This document shows positions 1 through 8,291 of a stretch of 64,000 bases of DNA, in pieces (position 1 is the first letter of the stretch; the number at the start of each line of letters is the position of its first letter). The position numbers were made by a program, and so were the translations under genes. Source of the stretch: JADKHC01 sp047600805. GTDB taxonomy: Bacteria > Verrucomicrobiota > Verrucomicrobiia > Opitutales > Opitutaceae. Location of the stretch: positions 4,030,001 through 4,094,000 of the forward strand of contig JASGKG010000001.1 in assembly GCA_047600805.1 (NCBI GenBank), written 5' to 3'. Below the pieces are notes generated by a model, which worked only from the letters and a program-made list of their open reading frames with translations, made no database searches and was not told the origin of the DNA.

Positions 1-57
1 GGGGTGGTCACGTAGGGCGGGTTGCTTTTGGAGACGCGTAACGTTTTGCTTGAACGC

Positions 58-900
58 ATGCCTTCAATCGCCGGGAAAATTGTTATCGTGACGGGCGCGT
101 CATCCGGAATCGGTGAAGCGGTCGTCAGAAGGTTGGTGCGCGCGGGAGCAAAAGTGGCGCTAGCAGCGCGTAGAGTGGAGCGACTACACGCACTCTGCAC
201 AGAGATCGATCCCAGCGGCAGTAACACGCTCGCGCTTGCAGGTGACGTGACCAGCGAGGCCGATCGCAAACGCTGGGTCGCTGACACACTGGCGCGCTTT
301 GGACGAATCGACGCTTTGGTGAACAACGCTGGTTACGGACAGCGCGGTCCTGTCGAGCAAGTGGCGCTCGATGCGATCCGAAGGAATTTTGAAACCAACG
401 TGTTTGCGGTGCTTGGGCTCACTCAACTCGTCGCGCCGGTGATGCGTGCGCAAGGTGCGGGAAGAATTGTTAATATTGGTTCGGTGGCAGGCCGGATCGC
501 CCGACCCATGTCGTCGGTGTACGATGCTACAAAGCATGCGATCGAGGCGTTTACCGATGGGCTGCGGGGCGAATTGAAACCCTTCGGAGTCGACGTGGTG
601 TTGGTGCGGCCGGGATTTATTCTGACCGAATTCATCGATGCCGCGGATCGCGCGTCGCACGAAGTGGTCGCGAATCCCGGCGCATACGCGCAGTTTGCGC
701 AGAGTTTTCAGGGCGGTGCGCGCAAGTTAAAGGGAATCGCAGGACGTCCGGATGATATCGCGCGAGTCGTGGAGCGGGCGCTCGCGGCGCGACGTCCGAA
801 CACGCATTACGCCGCGCCGAAGCACGCGAAGCTTTTTTTGTTTTTGAAGTGGGCGATGCCAACGAGAGCGCTCGACCGAATTGTGCGACTTAGAAAGTAG
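58..900 (+). CDS. SDR-family NAD(P)-dependent oxidoreductase
   Basis: This is a classical short-chain dehydrogenase/reductase that oxidises or reduces an alcohol or carbonyl substrate with NAD(P). From the ATG at 58 it is 280 aa, the usual SDR size. The Rossmann motif TGASSGIG lies at residues 12-19, NNAG at 89-92, and the catalytic Ser-Tyr-Lys set is S142, Y155 and K159. An earlier in-frame TTG at 22 would add 12 residues ahead of the first beta strand and is less likely; no clear Shine-Dalgarno sequence marks either start. Its 3' end overlaps the 3' end of the opposing uvrC by 11 bp. The substrate cannot be read from the sequence. Confidence 0.9.
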   Translation: MPSIAGKIVIVTGASSGIGEAVVRRLVRAGAKVALAARRVERLHALCTEIDPSGSNTLALAGDVTSEADRKRWVADTLARFGRIDALVNNAGYGQRGPVEQVALDAIRRNFETNVFAVLGLTQLVAPVMRAQGAGRIVNIGSVAGRIARPMSSVYDATKHAIEAFTDGLRGELKPFGVDVVLVRPGFILTEFIDAADRASHEVVANPGAYAQFAQSFQGGARKLKGIAGRPDDIARVVERALAARRPNTHYAAPKHAKLFLFLKWAMPTRALDRIVRLRK

Positions 901-2419
901 GCTCGGGGTGCTCGTCGGCCTTTTCGTTCTCGCGTGGTGGCGGGTGCAGAAACGCGTAAAGTTCCGCGGCAAGTTTTGGGCCGAAGCCTTCGACTTCTCC
1001 GATTTCATCGGCACTGGCACGGCGCAACTTGTCGATATCACCAAAGTGCGCCATCAGCGCTGCGCGTCGCACGTCGCCCATGCCCGCAAAATCATCGAGG
1101 ACGGACTCGCGAATTTTCTTCGAGCGAAGATCGGCGTTGTAGGTGTTGGCGAAGCGGTGAGCTTCGTCGCGCAGCCGTTGCAGGAGCTGTAGGCCGGGGT
1201 GGGTGAGCGGCAGATTGAGCGGCGGGCGCCCGTCGGCGAAAATGATCGTCTCCATTTTCTTCGCGAGGCCGATCATGGCAGGCGGCTCGAGTTCGAGGGC
1301 AGCGAAGGCCTTGAGCGCCGCTCCGATTTGTCCGGTGCCGCCGTCGATTACGACGAGATTGGGAAAAGGTTGAGATTCGTTGTGGAGGCGGCGATAGCGA
1401 CGCCCGACGACTTCCTCCATCGCGCGGAAGTCGTCGTTGCCAACGAAGCTTTTAATCTGAAAACGCCGGTAATTGTTTTTATCCGGCCGGCCATCGGTGA
1501 AATGAACCATCGAAGCCACCACAAACGTTCCGGAAATGTGGGAGATGTCGAAGCACTCCATATGGTTCGGCGGAGTGGGTAGTCCGAGCGCATCCTGGAG
1601 CGCATTTAAGGCGTCGGCATCGGCGCTCGGCAGCGGGCGTTCGCGTTCGAAGCGGCGCATTTTCGCGAGGGTCTTTTCTAACGCGAAAACGACGTCGCGC
1701 AGTTCGGCTGCTTTTTCGAACTCTTGCTTCTGAGCAGCCGTCCGCATTTCCAGGCGCAAAAGCTCCAGCCACTCGCGGGATTTCCCCTCGAGAAACGCGC
1801 ATGCTTCTTCGGCGCGGCGACGGTAGTCGTCCGGACTGACCTCGTTCGCAAAACCGTAGATTTCTTGCCGAACATCGTCGTAGAGCTGCCAACGTCCGTC
1901 GGGCAGTTTTTGCGGCGTGGCATCGGCGAGCAAGATGCCGTATTGGCGGCGCATTTGAGCGAGGGTTTTCCGCAGCAGATTGCTATGCGGGAAAGGGCCA
2001 AAATAGCGCGAGCGATCATCCTTTTTTATCCGCGTCAAGCGGAAGCGCGGGATTTCCTCATTGAAATCCACGCGTACTAACAAAAACCGTTTATCATCGG
2101 TAAAATCGGTATTATATTTCGGCCGCCACTGTTTTATTAAACGACCTTCGAGCAATAATGCCTCCGGCTCAGACTTCACCTCGATGATGTCGAAGTCCGC
2201 TATCATTTCGACCAGCGCGCGAATCTTTGGGTGCAGCGTCATGCTTCTCGCTGGCTGGAAATAAGTTGAGACGCGCTTCTTCAGGCTTTTGGCCTTGCCG
2301 ACATAGATGATCCCACCAAGGCGATCCTTCATGAGGTAGACGCCTGGTTTGTCCGGCAGCCTGCGAACTTTCTCTTTCAGGCTCAAAGGCTCACCACTAT
2401 CTGGCTCGATTACTGGCAT
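890..2419 (-). CDS. uvrC: UvrC-type excinuclease subunit, short form
   Basis: UvrC makes both incisions around DNA lesions in UvrABC nucleotide excision repair. The 509 aa protein has the GIY-YIG nuclease domain (about residues 22-100, with GVYLMKD and GKAKSLKKRV), a UVR segment (about 224-258), the RNase H-like second nuclease with ECFDISH (288-294), VVIDGGTGQ (356-364) and DEAHRF (418-423), and C-terminal helix-hairpin-helix repeats (about 440-492). It is about 100 residues shorter than typical UvrC: the UVR segment runs almost directly into the RNase H-like domain, and the four-cysteine cluster normally found after the GIY-YIG domain is absent. Both nuclease centres look intact, so a working enzyme is likely. 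It is divergent from cinA with only 36 bp between starts. Confidence 0.9.
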   Translation of the reverse strand: MPVIEPDSGEPLSLKEKVRRLPDKPGVYLMKDRLGGIIYVGKAKSLKKRVSTYFQPARSMTLHPKIRALVEMIADFDIIEVKSEPEALLLEGRLIKQWRPKYNTDFTDDKRFLLVRVDFNEEIPRFRLTRIKKDDRSRYFGPFPHSNLLRKTLAQMRRQYGILLADATPQKLPDGRWQLYDDVRQEIYGFANEVSPDDYRRRAEEACAFLEGKSREWLELLRLEMRTAAQKQEFEKAAELRDVVFALEKTLAKMRRFERERPLPSADADALNALQDALGLPTPPNHMECFDISHISGTFVVASMVHFTDGRPDKNNYRRFQIKSFVGNDDFRAMEEVVGRRYRRLHNESQPFPNLVVIDGGTGQIGAALKAFAALELEPPAMIGLAKKMETIIFADGRPPLNLPLTHPGLQLLQRLRDEAHRFANTYNADLRSKKIRESVLDDFAGMGDVRRAALMAHFGDIDKLRRASADEIGEVEGFGPKLAAELYAFLHPPPRENEKADEHPEPTF

Positions 2420-2455
2420 TTTCGGTACAATAAACTATTTTTCAGTCCGGCAAGT

Positions 2456-3787
2456 ATGGTTTCACCCTCACCGAATACCAACGATGGGCGCGTTCCTGTC
2501 ATTAATAAACGCTACGAGTTGCTCACATTGGGCGATGAGCTGCTGCTCGGGCTGACGGCGAATGCGCATCTGACGTTTGTAGGAACGCAACTCGCCCGAC
2601 GCGGTGTGTTGCTGCAGCGTAACATCACAATCACCGACGAAGCGCCTGAAATAGCGAAGCAGTTTGCCGAGAGCTGGAAAGGGGCTGATGTCGTACTCAC
2701 GACCGGCGGACTTGGGCCAACGTGCGATGATCGGACGCGTGAGGCCATCGCCGAGGTGCTTGGACAAAAATTAATTTTCGATCCTTCCATTGAAAAGACG
2801 ATGCAGGAGCGCTTCGAGCGAGCGGGCCGAAAGATGCCGCCGAATAATTTAAAACAAGCGTACCGTCCGGAACGCGCTGAGGTTTTGCCGAACGCAAATG
2901 GTACGGCCCCCGGCCTTTGGGTGGAGCAAAATGGTAAAGTCCTGGTGATGCTGCCGGGGCCGCCCACCGAAATGCATCCGATGTTCCTCGACCAGGTCAT
3001 TCCACGCTTGGCCAAACTCAAACTGTTAGCCGAGCGCGAAAGTTTTGTGCAGCTGCGCACCGCTGGCGTGGGCGAGTCTGCGTTGGAGGTGAAACTTTTG
3101 CCGATTTTCGCGCGTTTCGGAGACGCGCTCAGCATTGCTTACTGCGCGCATCAGGGCCAAGTCGACTGCCGGCTAAGTTCTCCATTGGGAAAGCTAACCT
3201 ATGGCCAGCTGGAAGAAATCGCCCGTGAGTGCGGCCGCGTGCTTGGGGAGGATTTGGTGTGTTACGGGCATGATTCGCTGGCTAAAATCGTCGGCGATCT
3301 CCTGCGCGCCGAGGAGAAGATGCTCGCGGTGGCGGAGACGGCCACGGGCGGGTTATTGTCCCACGCGTTCACCGACGTCGCCGGCGCGAGCAAGTTTTTC
3401 GCCGGAGGGTGTGTATGTTATAGCAATGAATCGAAGGTTCTGCTGCTCGACGTGCCGGAGTGTATTATAGAACAGCACGGAGCAGTCAGTTCTGAGAATA
3501 CTGTGGCGATGGCGACAGGTGCGGCAGAACGCTTGGGTTCTGATTATGCGCTCGCCGTCACTGGCTTTACCGGCCCGTGTGGTGGCACGGCGGAAAATCC
3601 GGTCGGAACGGTTTTTGTGGCGCTCTATTCGCCGCACGGTGTGTGGTCGAAGCGGCTTTGCTATCCAGGACCGCGTTCGGCGGTGCAGGCTCGTGCTGTG
3701 AATGCCGCATTGGATTGGTTGCGGCGCGAATTGTTGCGCGCGCGCAGTGGTGCGTCGGCTGTTCGGCGTCGCACGGAAGCCGGATAA
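2456..3787 (+). CDS. cinA: CinA-family nicotinamide mononucleotide deamidase-related protein
   Basis: CinA proteins combine an N-terminal MoaB/MoeA-like (MPT-binding) domain, often an ADP-ribose pyrophosphatase, with a C-terminal PncC-type NMN amidohydrolase that salvages pyridine nucleotides. At 443 aa the length is normal. The N-terminal domain shows GDELLLG and TTGGLGPTCDD (about residues 24-30 and 82-92). The C-terminal domain shows YSNESK, GAVSS and TGFTGPCGGT. One oddity is that the usual AESCTGG motif reads AETATGG here, so the residue generally taken as the active-site serine is threonine. This may weaken or alter deamidase activity. The gene converges on purC. Confidence 0.9.
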   Translation: MVSPSPNTNDGRVPVINKRYELLTLGDELLLGLTANAHLTFVGTQLARRGVLLQRNITITDEAPEIAKQFAESWKGADVVLTTGGLGPTCDDRTREAIAEVLGQKLIFDPSIEKTMQERFERAGRKMPPNNLKQAYRPERAEVLPNANGTAPGLWVEQNGKVLVMLPGPPTEMHPMFLDQVIPRLAKLKLLAERESFVQLRTAGVGESALEVKLLPIFARFGDALSIAYCAHQGQVDCRLSSPLGKLTYGQLEEIARECGRVLGEDLVCYGHDSLAKIVGDLLRAEEKMLAVAETATGGLLSHAFTDVAGASKFFAGGCVCYSNESKVLLLDVPECIIEQHGAVSSENTVAMATGAAERLGSDYALAVTGFTGPCGGTAENPVGTVFVALYSPHGVWSKRLCYPGPRSAVQARAVNAALDWLRRELLRARSGASAVRRRTEAG

Positions 3788-3815
3788 AGAAAAGACCCTG
3801 CTGTTCGCAGGGTCT
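3782..3815 (-). terminator. Rho-independent terminator of purC
   Basis: A perfect 9-bp stem (AGACCCTGC at 3793-3801 pairing with 3807-3815, 5-nt loop) is followed on the minus strand by TTTCTTTA. It lies 24 bp past the purC stop. On the plus strand the same hairpin lacks an immediate T run, so it serves cinA less well. Confidence 0.8.
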
Positions 3816-3838
3816 GAGTTGCAAAGGCTGTCGGCTTT

Positions 3839-4750
3839 TTAACCGAGCAAGTTGCGCAGCGCTGCGAGGTATTTCTCCTGCGTGATGCGAATCACTTCGG
3901 CCGGGAGCGAAGGCGCGGGCGGCTTCTGATCCCACTTGATTGAGACAAGATGGTCGCGAACGTATTGCTTGTCGTAACTCGGAGGAGATTGATCGAGCGC
4001 GTAGCGATCTTTTGGCCAGTAGCGCGAGGAATCGGGCGTAAGGATTTCGTCGATAAGGACCAATTTGCCCTCGGCGTCGGTGCCGAATTCAAACTTTGTA
4101 TCCGCTAAAATCATACCGGCTTTGGCGGTCCGATCGTGGCCAAGCTTGTAAAGGCTGAGGCTCACGGCCCGCACGTGCCGGTACATTTCTTCGCCAATCA
4201 GCTGCTCGCCCTGTGCGTCGTTGATCGGCTCGTCGTGCTGGCCCTTCGGTGCTTTTGTTGTGGGTGTAAAGATTGGGTCGGCAATGCGTTCGGCCTGCCG
4301 CATGCCTTCAGGGAGCTTGATGCCGCAGACCTCGCCGGTTTTTTGGTAAGAACTCCAACCGCTGCCAACCAGATATCCGCGGACCACGCACTCGATAGGG
4401 AGAGGTTTGAGTTTACGCACGATCATGCTGCGCAGGCGGAGTTCACGCGGGATCTGATATTTGCGCGTCATCAACGACGCTTGGTCGGGGAGCAGGTGGT
4501 TAGTGATGATCTTGGTCGTTTGCGCGAACCACCAGTTGCTCAGCTGAGTGAGAATGATGCCCTTCCCGGGAATGCCGTCTGGGAGAATGACGTCGAAAGC
4601 CGAAAGGCGATCGGTCGCCACGATGAGCAGAGCGTCGTCGAGATCGAAAATTTCACGCACCTTTCCGGACGCGATTTTCGGGTACGGCAGACCGTCGACG
4701 GTGGTGAGTGCTTTTTGGGGGATTTCGGTGGCGATGTCGGCGTAGGTCAT
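3839..4750 (-). CDS. purC: Phosphoribosylaminoimidazole-succinocarboxamide synthase
   Basis: SAICAR synthetase joins CAIR and aspartate using ATP in de novo purine synthesis in the cytoplasm. The 303 aa protein matches the longer single-domain form. Signatures include GKVREIFDLDD near the N terminus (ATP-binding strand), TDRLSAFDVILPDGIPGKG, the PLPIECVVRGYLVGSGW segment and the DEILTPDSSRYWP signature towards the C terminus. The ATG at 4750 gives a normal N terminus. A 131-bp gap separates it from the tRNA-Glu gene, and a hairpin terminator follows it. A 224-codon open frame on the opposite strand is a coding shadow. Confidence 0.95.
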   Translation of the reverse strand: MTYADIATEIPQKALTTVDGLPYPKIASGKVREIFDLDDALLIVATDRLSAFDVILPDGIPGKGIILTQLSNWWFAQTTKIITNHLLPDQASLMTRKYQIPRELRLRSMIVRKLKPLPIECVVRGYLVGSGWSSYQKTGEVCGIKLPEGMRQAERIADPIFTPTTKAPKGQHDEPINDAQGEQLIGEEMYRHVRAVSLSLYKLGHDRTAKAGMILADTKFEFGTDAEGKLVLIDEILTPDSSRYWPKDRYALDQSPPSYDKQYVRDHLVSIKWDQKPPAPSLPAEVIRITQEKYLAALRNLLG

Positions 4751-4882
4751 GGAAGTATTTTCTTTCGCCGCAAAGCGATGCGGGTGCGAGGCATTTTTTC
4801 AAATCACTGACCGGAAAAACCCTTGAAAAAAAGCCTTGCGCAAGAGGCGGGGAAACCTAGCGTCCACCCCCTTCCGCGGTTA

Positions 4883-4959
4883 GTCCCCATCGTCTAGCCC
4901 GGTTAGGACACCACCCTTTCACGGTGAGAACCGGGGTTCGAATCCCCGTGGGGACGCCA
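4883..4959 (+). tRNA. tRNA-Glu (anticodon TTC), CCA encoded
   Basis: The cloverleaf is complete. The acceptor GTCCCCA pairs with TGGGGAC, the discriminator is G, and CCA is encoded at 4957-4959. The anticodon loop reads CCTTTCACG with TTC in the middle, and the T arm is CCGGGGTTCGAATCCCCGT. The 3' half is the attachment site for the small element that follows, and the gene is restored intact at this junction. Confidence 0.98.
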
Positions 4960-4963
4960 GCGA
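4934..4963 (+). repeat. attL-type direct repeat (3' end of tRNA-Glu)
   Basis: Thirty bases covering the T loop, acceptor 3' strand, CCA and four following bases recur exactly at 6994-7023. Similarity continues for another 30 bp with a few mismatches, through the terminator hairpin. This is the standard footprint of a tyrosine recombinase integrating at a tRNA 3' end. Confidence 0.85.
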
Positions 4964-4967
4964 TTAA

Positions 4968-5004
4968 GGCCCGTAATTCCAATGAGTTACGGGTCTTGTC
5001 ATTT
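4968..5004 (+). terminator. Hairpin terminator after tRNA-Glu
   Basis: CCCGTAA (4970-4976) pairs with TTACGGG (4987-4993) across a 10-nt loop, followed by a T-rich stretch. A diverged copy follows the second attachment repeat. Confidence 0.65.
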
Positions 5005-5115
5005 GTAAAATAGGCAAAGTGACAATGTAGGTGACAATAAGACGCCGATGAGCGCGGATGACGCCGGGGACATTTTTGTGACCATATTTTACGGATGCAG
5101 GGATCCGAGTCGAGA

Positions 5116-6198
5116 CTAAGGACTGGCAGCCGCGACCAGAATCTCTTCATCGATGCCCCTGTTTTGGAGGTGACAACGAAGCTTTTGGGTCAGGTCAACG
5201 TAGAGCTGACGGACACGCTCCGATGAGATGCCGAGTTTTTTGCCGACCATTCGATAGCCCATTTTCGGCCTTTGAACGTAAACAATTGCAGGGCCCACTG
5301 ATTCGGCAGCCGCGCACCCAGGGTCTTTGAAATCGGCGTGATCGAAAGCAGTGCAGGGATGGAGTGACGCGAAAATGAACCGTTCCCGCGGACGGCAGTG
5401 AGTCAGCAAGAATTCCCGGACTAGATTCATGATGTCACTCATTTCGACAGAGCGGGATACCAGCATCTCATCAGGGACAATATTCCCGAGCGTACAATCC
5501 GTAGGATATTCGCTTTCTGTAGATGATTGGTCAAAGCTCAGAGGCGGTCGCAGGTAGTTGGAGTATTGCTCCCGAACCAACCGCCGCGTCCTGTCACGGA
5601 TTTTTGCAGATCGGAGAAATGCTTCGGCGTCTTCTAGCCCCTGCCCGGCACGTAACGCGGCGTATTGTACGCAGAGCCTGTAAACGTGACGTGGAAGCAC
5701 CATACCGCCGCAACTCATAGACAATGCCTCATTCAGGCAGCTGTAAGTAATCCATTTGGATGCGTAGTGAGCAATTGGCTTAGCGTGGGTAGGCTTCCAG
5801 CGTTCGACCGCGGTAATAAAAGCATGCTTACCTACTGAGACTAGTTCGTTAAGACCATCGGCACCGTTAACCCGCCTGAATTGCTTCCAGCGTCGGGTTG
5901 CGATCCGACTGATGAAACATGAAAAACGGCCCAGCAGCTCTCGTTGGATCTCGGCTTTTTCTTGGGATGTAGTGGTTGGTTTTAGAAAACTTCGCATTAC
6001 ATGCCATTGCCATTCTTCGGCTGGCACAGAAAATTCCTCTTTAGTTTCCTCCATGAACGCATGGAAATCGTCCGAAAGGAAAAGTGCCCAACAAATCGGC
6101 GGATTGAGCATGGCCATTAAGTAGATACCATGGCTCACATATCGATGCCTGCATCTTAGAAGTTCTCTCCGCCGTAAAGAGAAGAAAGCCCGAACCAA
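5116..6198 (-). CDS. Atypical sigma-70-family factor on a tRNA-borne element
   Basis: This protein has the two hallmark parts of a sigma-70 family factor. A region 2-like segment lies near residues 113-158 (ELVSVGKHAFITAVERW, then YASKWITYSCLNEAL), and a C-terminal region 4 helix-turn-helix lies near residues 312-340 (MVGKKLGISSERVRQLY). It would direct RNA polymerase to particular promoters. At up to 360 aa it is longer than ECF sigmas. The middle contains an insert with no match I recognise, and no region 1 or anti-sigma partner is seen. In-frame ATGs at 6117, 6111 and 6054 are alternative starts, and the first 27 residues are basic and may not be translated. It is the main gene between the two tRNA-Glu repeats, so it is probably element-borne and could control excision or cargo expression. 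Confidence 0.65.
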   Translation of the reverse strand: MVRAFFSLRRRELLRCRHRYVSHGIYLMAMLNPPICWALFLSDDFHAFMEETKEEFSVPAEEWQWHVMRSFLKPTTTSQEKAEIQRELLGRFSCFISRIATRRWKQFRRVNGADGLNELVSVGKHAFITAVERWKPTHAKPIAHYASKWITYSCLNEALSMSCGGMVLPRHVYRLCVQYAALRAGQGLEDAEAFLRSAKIRDRTRRLVREQYSNYLRPPLSFDQSSTESEYPTDCTLGNIVPDEMLVSRSVEMSDIMNLVREFLLTHCRPRERFIFASLHPCTAFDHADFKDPGCAAAESVGPAIVYVQRPKMGYRMVGKKLGISSERVRQLYVDLTQKLRCHLQNRGIDEEILVAAASP

Positions 6199-6549
6199 CC
6201 TTCTAGCAGGAGCCTATCATTGCGGATCCATCTACGCGAGAGGTAGAATTTACCGATGACGGCATGCCGACCGTCTCACCAGACCGCGAAGGCGGAATTT
6301 GTCCATATACATTGTTTTGGCAGAGTGTCCCCTGTGGTTTGTTTGCTTGATCTTAGCCCATCATTCAGATTGGTTTACAGCGCGTCCGGTGAGAAAATCG
6401 GCGCACCCCACAGCTTCATTATTATGGCGGAAAATTCGAAACGAAGAACAGTCAACTATAGGCGTTGTGTCGCTGATCGACCGGATGGTGCGGATAAAGC
6501 GGAGAAATTCGATCTCCAGTTGTTGCTCGAAAGAGCAAAGGTTAAGAAT
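6199..6549. other. Intergenic stretch, no clear gene
   Basis: Nothing convincing is seen in these 351 bp. A 47-codon plus-strand frame from the ATG at 6424 ends at 6567 and encodes a charged peptide without a recognisable domain, so I do not call it. The stretch separates the sigma-like gene from the integrase-like fragment. Confidence 0.4.
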
Positions 6550-6849
6550 TCACAGCCTTGGATATAAAACCATGCTTCTGACAAGTTGCTTCAGATCTGC
6601 GAGCTCTACAAAGACCCGTTCCAGGGTTCGGGCCTCAGCCTCGTCACGCTCTGCCCGTACAACAGAGGCAAACACCGCAGCAGCTTTTGCCCTAGCTTCT
6701 GCCTTCTTTCTTGTGCCGAGCTTCCGGTTCCACTGCTTTCCCTTAATTCGGAAACTCACTTCATAGCTGCCACGGCTATTTTTGAACACGTTCACGCCGC
6801 CCTCCACTTTGAAGGCAGGTAAAAGCAGTTCTGGCGGCAGGTACGGCAT
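6550..6849 (-). pseudogene. Integrase N-terminal-domain-like remnant
   Basis: The 99 aa product has a short beta-strand block (GSYEVSFRIKGKQ) followed by KLGTRKKAEARAKAAA and a charged helix. This is how the arm-type DNA-binding domain of many tyrosine recombinases begins. The core-binding and catalytic (R-H-R-Y) domains are missing, and no continuation is visible in another frame downstream. It sits next to the distal attachment repeat, where an integrase gene is expected, so a decayed integrase is the best reading. A free-standing small DNA-binding protein is the alternative. Confidence 0.45.
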
Positions 6850-6870
6850 TCGACGTTACCGATTTTGCCA

Positions 6871-6932
6871 GAACTTTTCAAAAGTTCGGGAAATATTTTC
6901 TCACCTCTGCGCAGAGGTGTTAGCGCGCTAAC
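6871..6932. promoter_or_regulatory. Cluster of three perfect palindromes
   Basis: Just upstream of the integrase-like start are GAACTTTT-C-AAAAGTTC (6871-6887), CACCTCTGCGCAGAGGTG (6902-6919) and GTTAGCGCGCTAAC (6919-6932). The last two share one base. Such dense dyads suggest operators for element-encoded regulators or accessory recombination sites. Confidence 0.5.
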
Positions 6933-6993
6933 AAAGGGCATGCTCCGTCGGACCAAATCCCCGGCGTAGCTTCAATATCCCTTTTTTCGATAA

Positions 6994-7023
6994 GGGTTCG
7001 AATCCCCGTGGGGACGCCAGCGA
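6994..7023 (+). repeat. attR-type direct repeat
   Basis: Exact 30-bp copy of the tRNA-Glu 3' end at 4934-4963, offset by 2,060 bp. The 5' two thirds of the tRNA are absent, so this is not a second tRNA gene. Confidence 0.85.
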
Positions 7024-7027
7024 ATAA

Positions 7028-7064
7028 AGCCCGTAATTCTAACGACTTACGGGCTTCGTTGTTT
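7028..7064 (+). terminator. Diverged copy of the tRNA terminator hairpin
   Basis: CCCGTAA (7030-7036) pairs with TTACGGG (7047-7053), followed by CTTCGTTGTTT. The loop differs from the copy at 4968. This is probably the original chromosomal flank of the tRNA. Confidence 0.5.
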
Positions 7065-7646
7065 ATGGGGGTGTCAAAGTAAGAATGCTGGTAAGAATAA
7101 TGACGGCGAAATTCGTGGAGATTTCGCGGTGGCGTGGAGCTCCATAAACCCGCCACGCCTGATCAGAACGACGGGCCGTCTTTCAAAGCAAATCCGCTTC
7201 GCTGAAGGAGCAAAAACCGTGAGCAAGCAGCCTGCCGCAGCAACCACAAGCTTTCCACCGGTTATGCGTTTAACATCCATGAGCTAAAAGGTTCGGCCAT
7301 GTTGATCGATGATGGAAGTTACATTGTGAGCCCGCGGAATAGAGATTATTTAGCAACAACTTAAGTCCAAATGGGGGCTGGAGGGATTGGAAAGCCTATA
7401 TGATGAAACGGAATTCAGCTGCCTCACAACGTCGCAGCACAAAACAGGTACGGATTCATTCGACGCCTGCAATCACCTCACACCGGCTGAAGATACTACA
7501 AGTTCCCTTATTACGCCGAAGATTCGGCTTTGATCGGAGGGCGTCTTTCGGTTGTAAAAGCTAGGCCTGCGACCAATACGAAACATAGGAAATTATTAAG
7601 ATATTCCTTGAATTTATAAATCATCGGAACATATTGCTAGTTACTG
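7065..7646. other. 582-bp intergenic stretch
   Basis: I find no convincing gene on either strand. There is a small hairpin GCCGAA-GA-TTCGGC at 7515-7528. The last 60 bp are A+T-rich and hold a weak promoter-like pair (TTGAAT, 17-bp spacer, ATATTG) that could drive the AbiE operon. The rest looks like degraded or non-coding flank of the integration site. Confidence 0.4.
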
Positions 7647-8255
7647 ATGAAAGCTAAAACTCGATCTGATCTTCTCCGGGAACAGTTTGCGGAAGAAACC
7701 GTTATCCGCGCCGCCGATTTGGCCCGCCGCGGCTTTTCAGGCGTATACCTCCAAACTGCTGTAAAACAGGGTGTCGTGGAGCGGCTTGGTCGCGGTTTGT
7801 ACACGGTGCCGGGTGCTCAGACCACCGAAAAGCATCACTTTGTGCAGGTGGCGCGGCGTGTTCCCAATGCAGTGATCTGCCTTATGTCGGCCTTGATATT
7901 CCATCAATTCACAACCCAGCTCCCGAACTCGGTTTGGTTCGCAATCGGCTCCAAGGATTGGATGCCGAAGTTGGACTTCGTTAAGTACAAGGTTTTCAGG
8001 TTTTCGGGCGCGGCCCTCACTGAGGGAATCCAGACTCACCGCATCGAAGGGACTGACGTTCGGGTCTACTCGCCTGCCAAGACGGTCGCTGATTTATTCA
8101 AATACCGAAACAAGATCGGTGAGGACGTGGCTTGGGAGGCACTTCGGGAAGCGCTCCGGGAAAAACTCTGCACCGTTGATGAACTCGTCCACTTCGGAAA
8201 GATCTGCCGGGTCGATAATGTGATGAAGCCCTACTTTACAGCCGCTTTAGCCTAG
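7647..8255 (+). CDS. abiEi: AbiEi-type antitoxin / transcriptional regulator
   Basis: AbiEi is the antitoxin half of the type IV toxin-antitoxin pair AbiE, which also aborts phage infection. It represses its own promoter through an N-terminal winged helix. The 202 aa protein has the expected N-terminal wHTH (about residues 20-55, ending GRGLYTVPG) and the AbiEi C-terminal domain, with VYSPAKTVADLFKYRNKIG (about 139-157), where the SPAKTVAD motif is typical. The ATG at 7647 follows an A+T-rich leader. The toxin gene starts 36 bp downstream on the same strand, so the two form an operon. Confidence 0.85.
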   Translation: MKAKTRSDLLREQFAEETVIRAADLARRGFSGVYLQTAVKQGVVERLGRGLYTVPGAQTTEKHHFVQVARRVPNAVICLMSALIFHQFTTQLPNSVWFAIGSKDWMPKLDFVKYKVFRFSGAALTEGIQTHRIEGTDVRVYSPAKTVADLFKYRNKIGEDVAWEALREALREKLCTVDELVHFGKICRVDNVMKPYFTAALA

Positions 8256-8291
8256 CGTTGAGCAAGTTGTTCCCACTATTTTCAGGCCGCT

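Noticed and set aside
4136..4810. 224-codon plus-strand frame opposite purC
   Set aside because: purC is unmistakable on the other strand; the antisense frame has no recognisable domain and is a coding shadow of GC-rich sequence.
4857..5150. 97-codon minus-strand frame over the tRNA-Glu gene
   Set aside because: It is a translation of the tRNA and its flank; its GVPTGIRTP stretch is the well-known artefact of reading a tRNA as protein. The frame at 6920-7156 over the second repeat is the same artefact.
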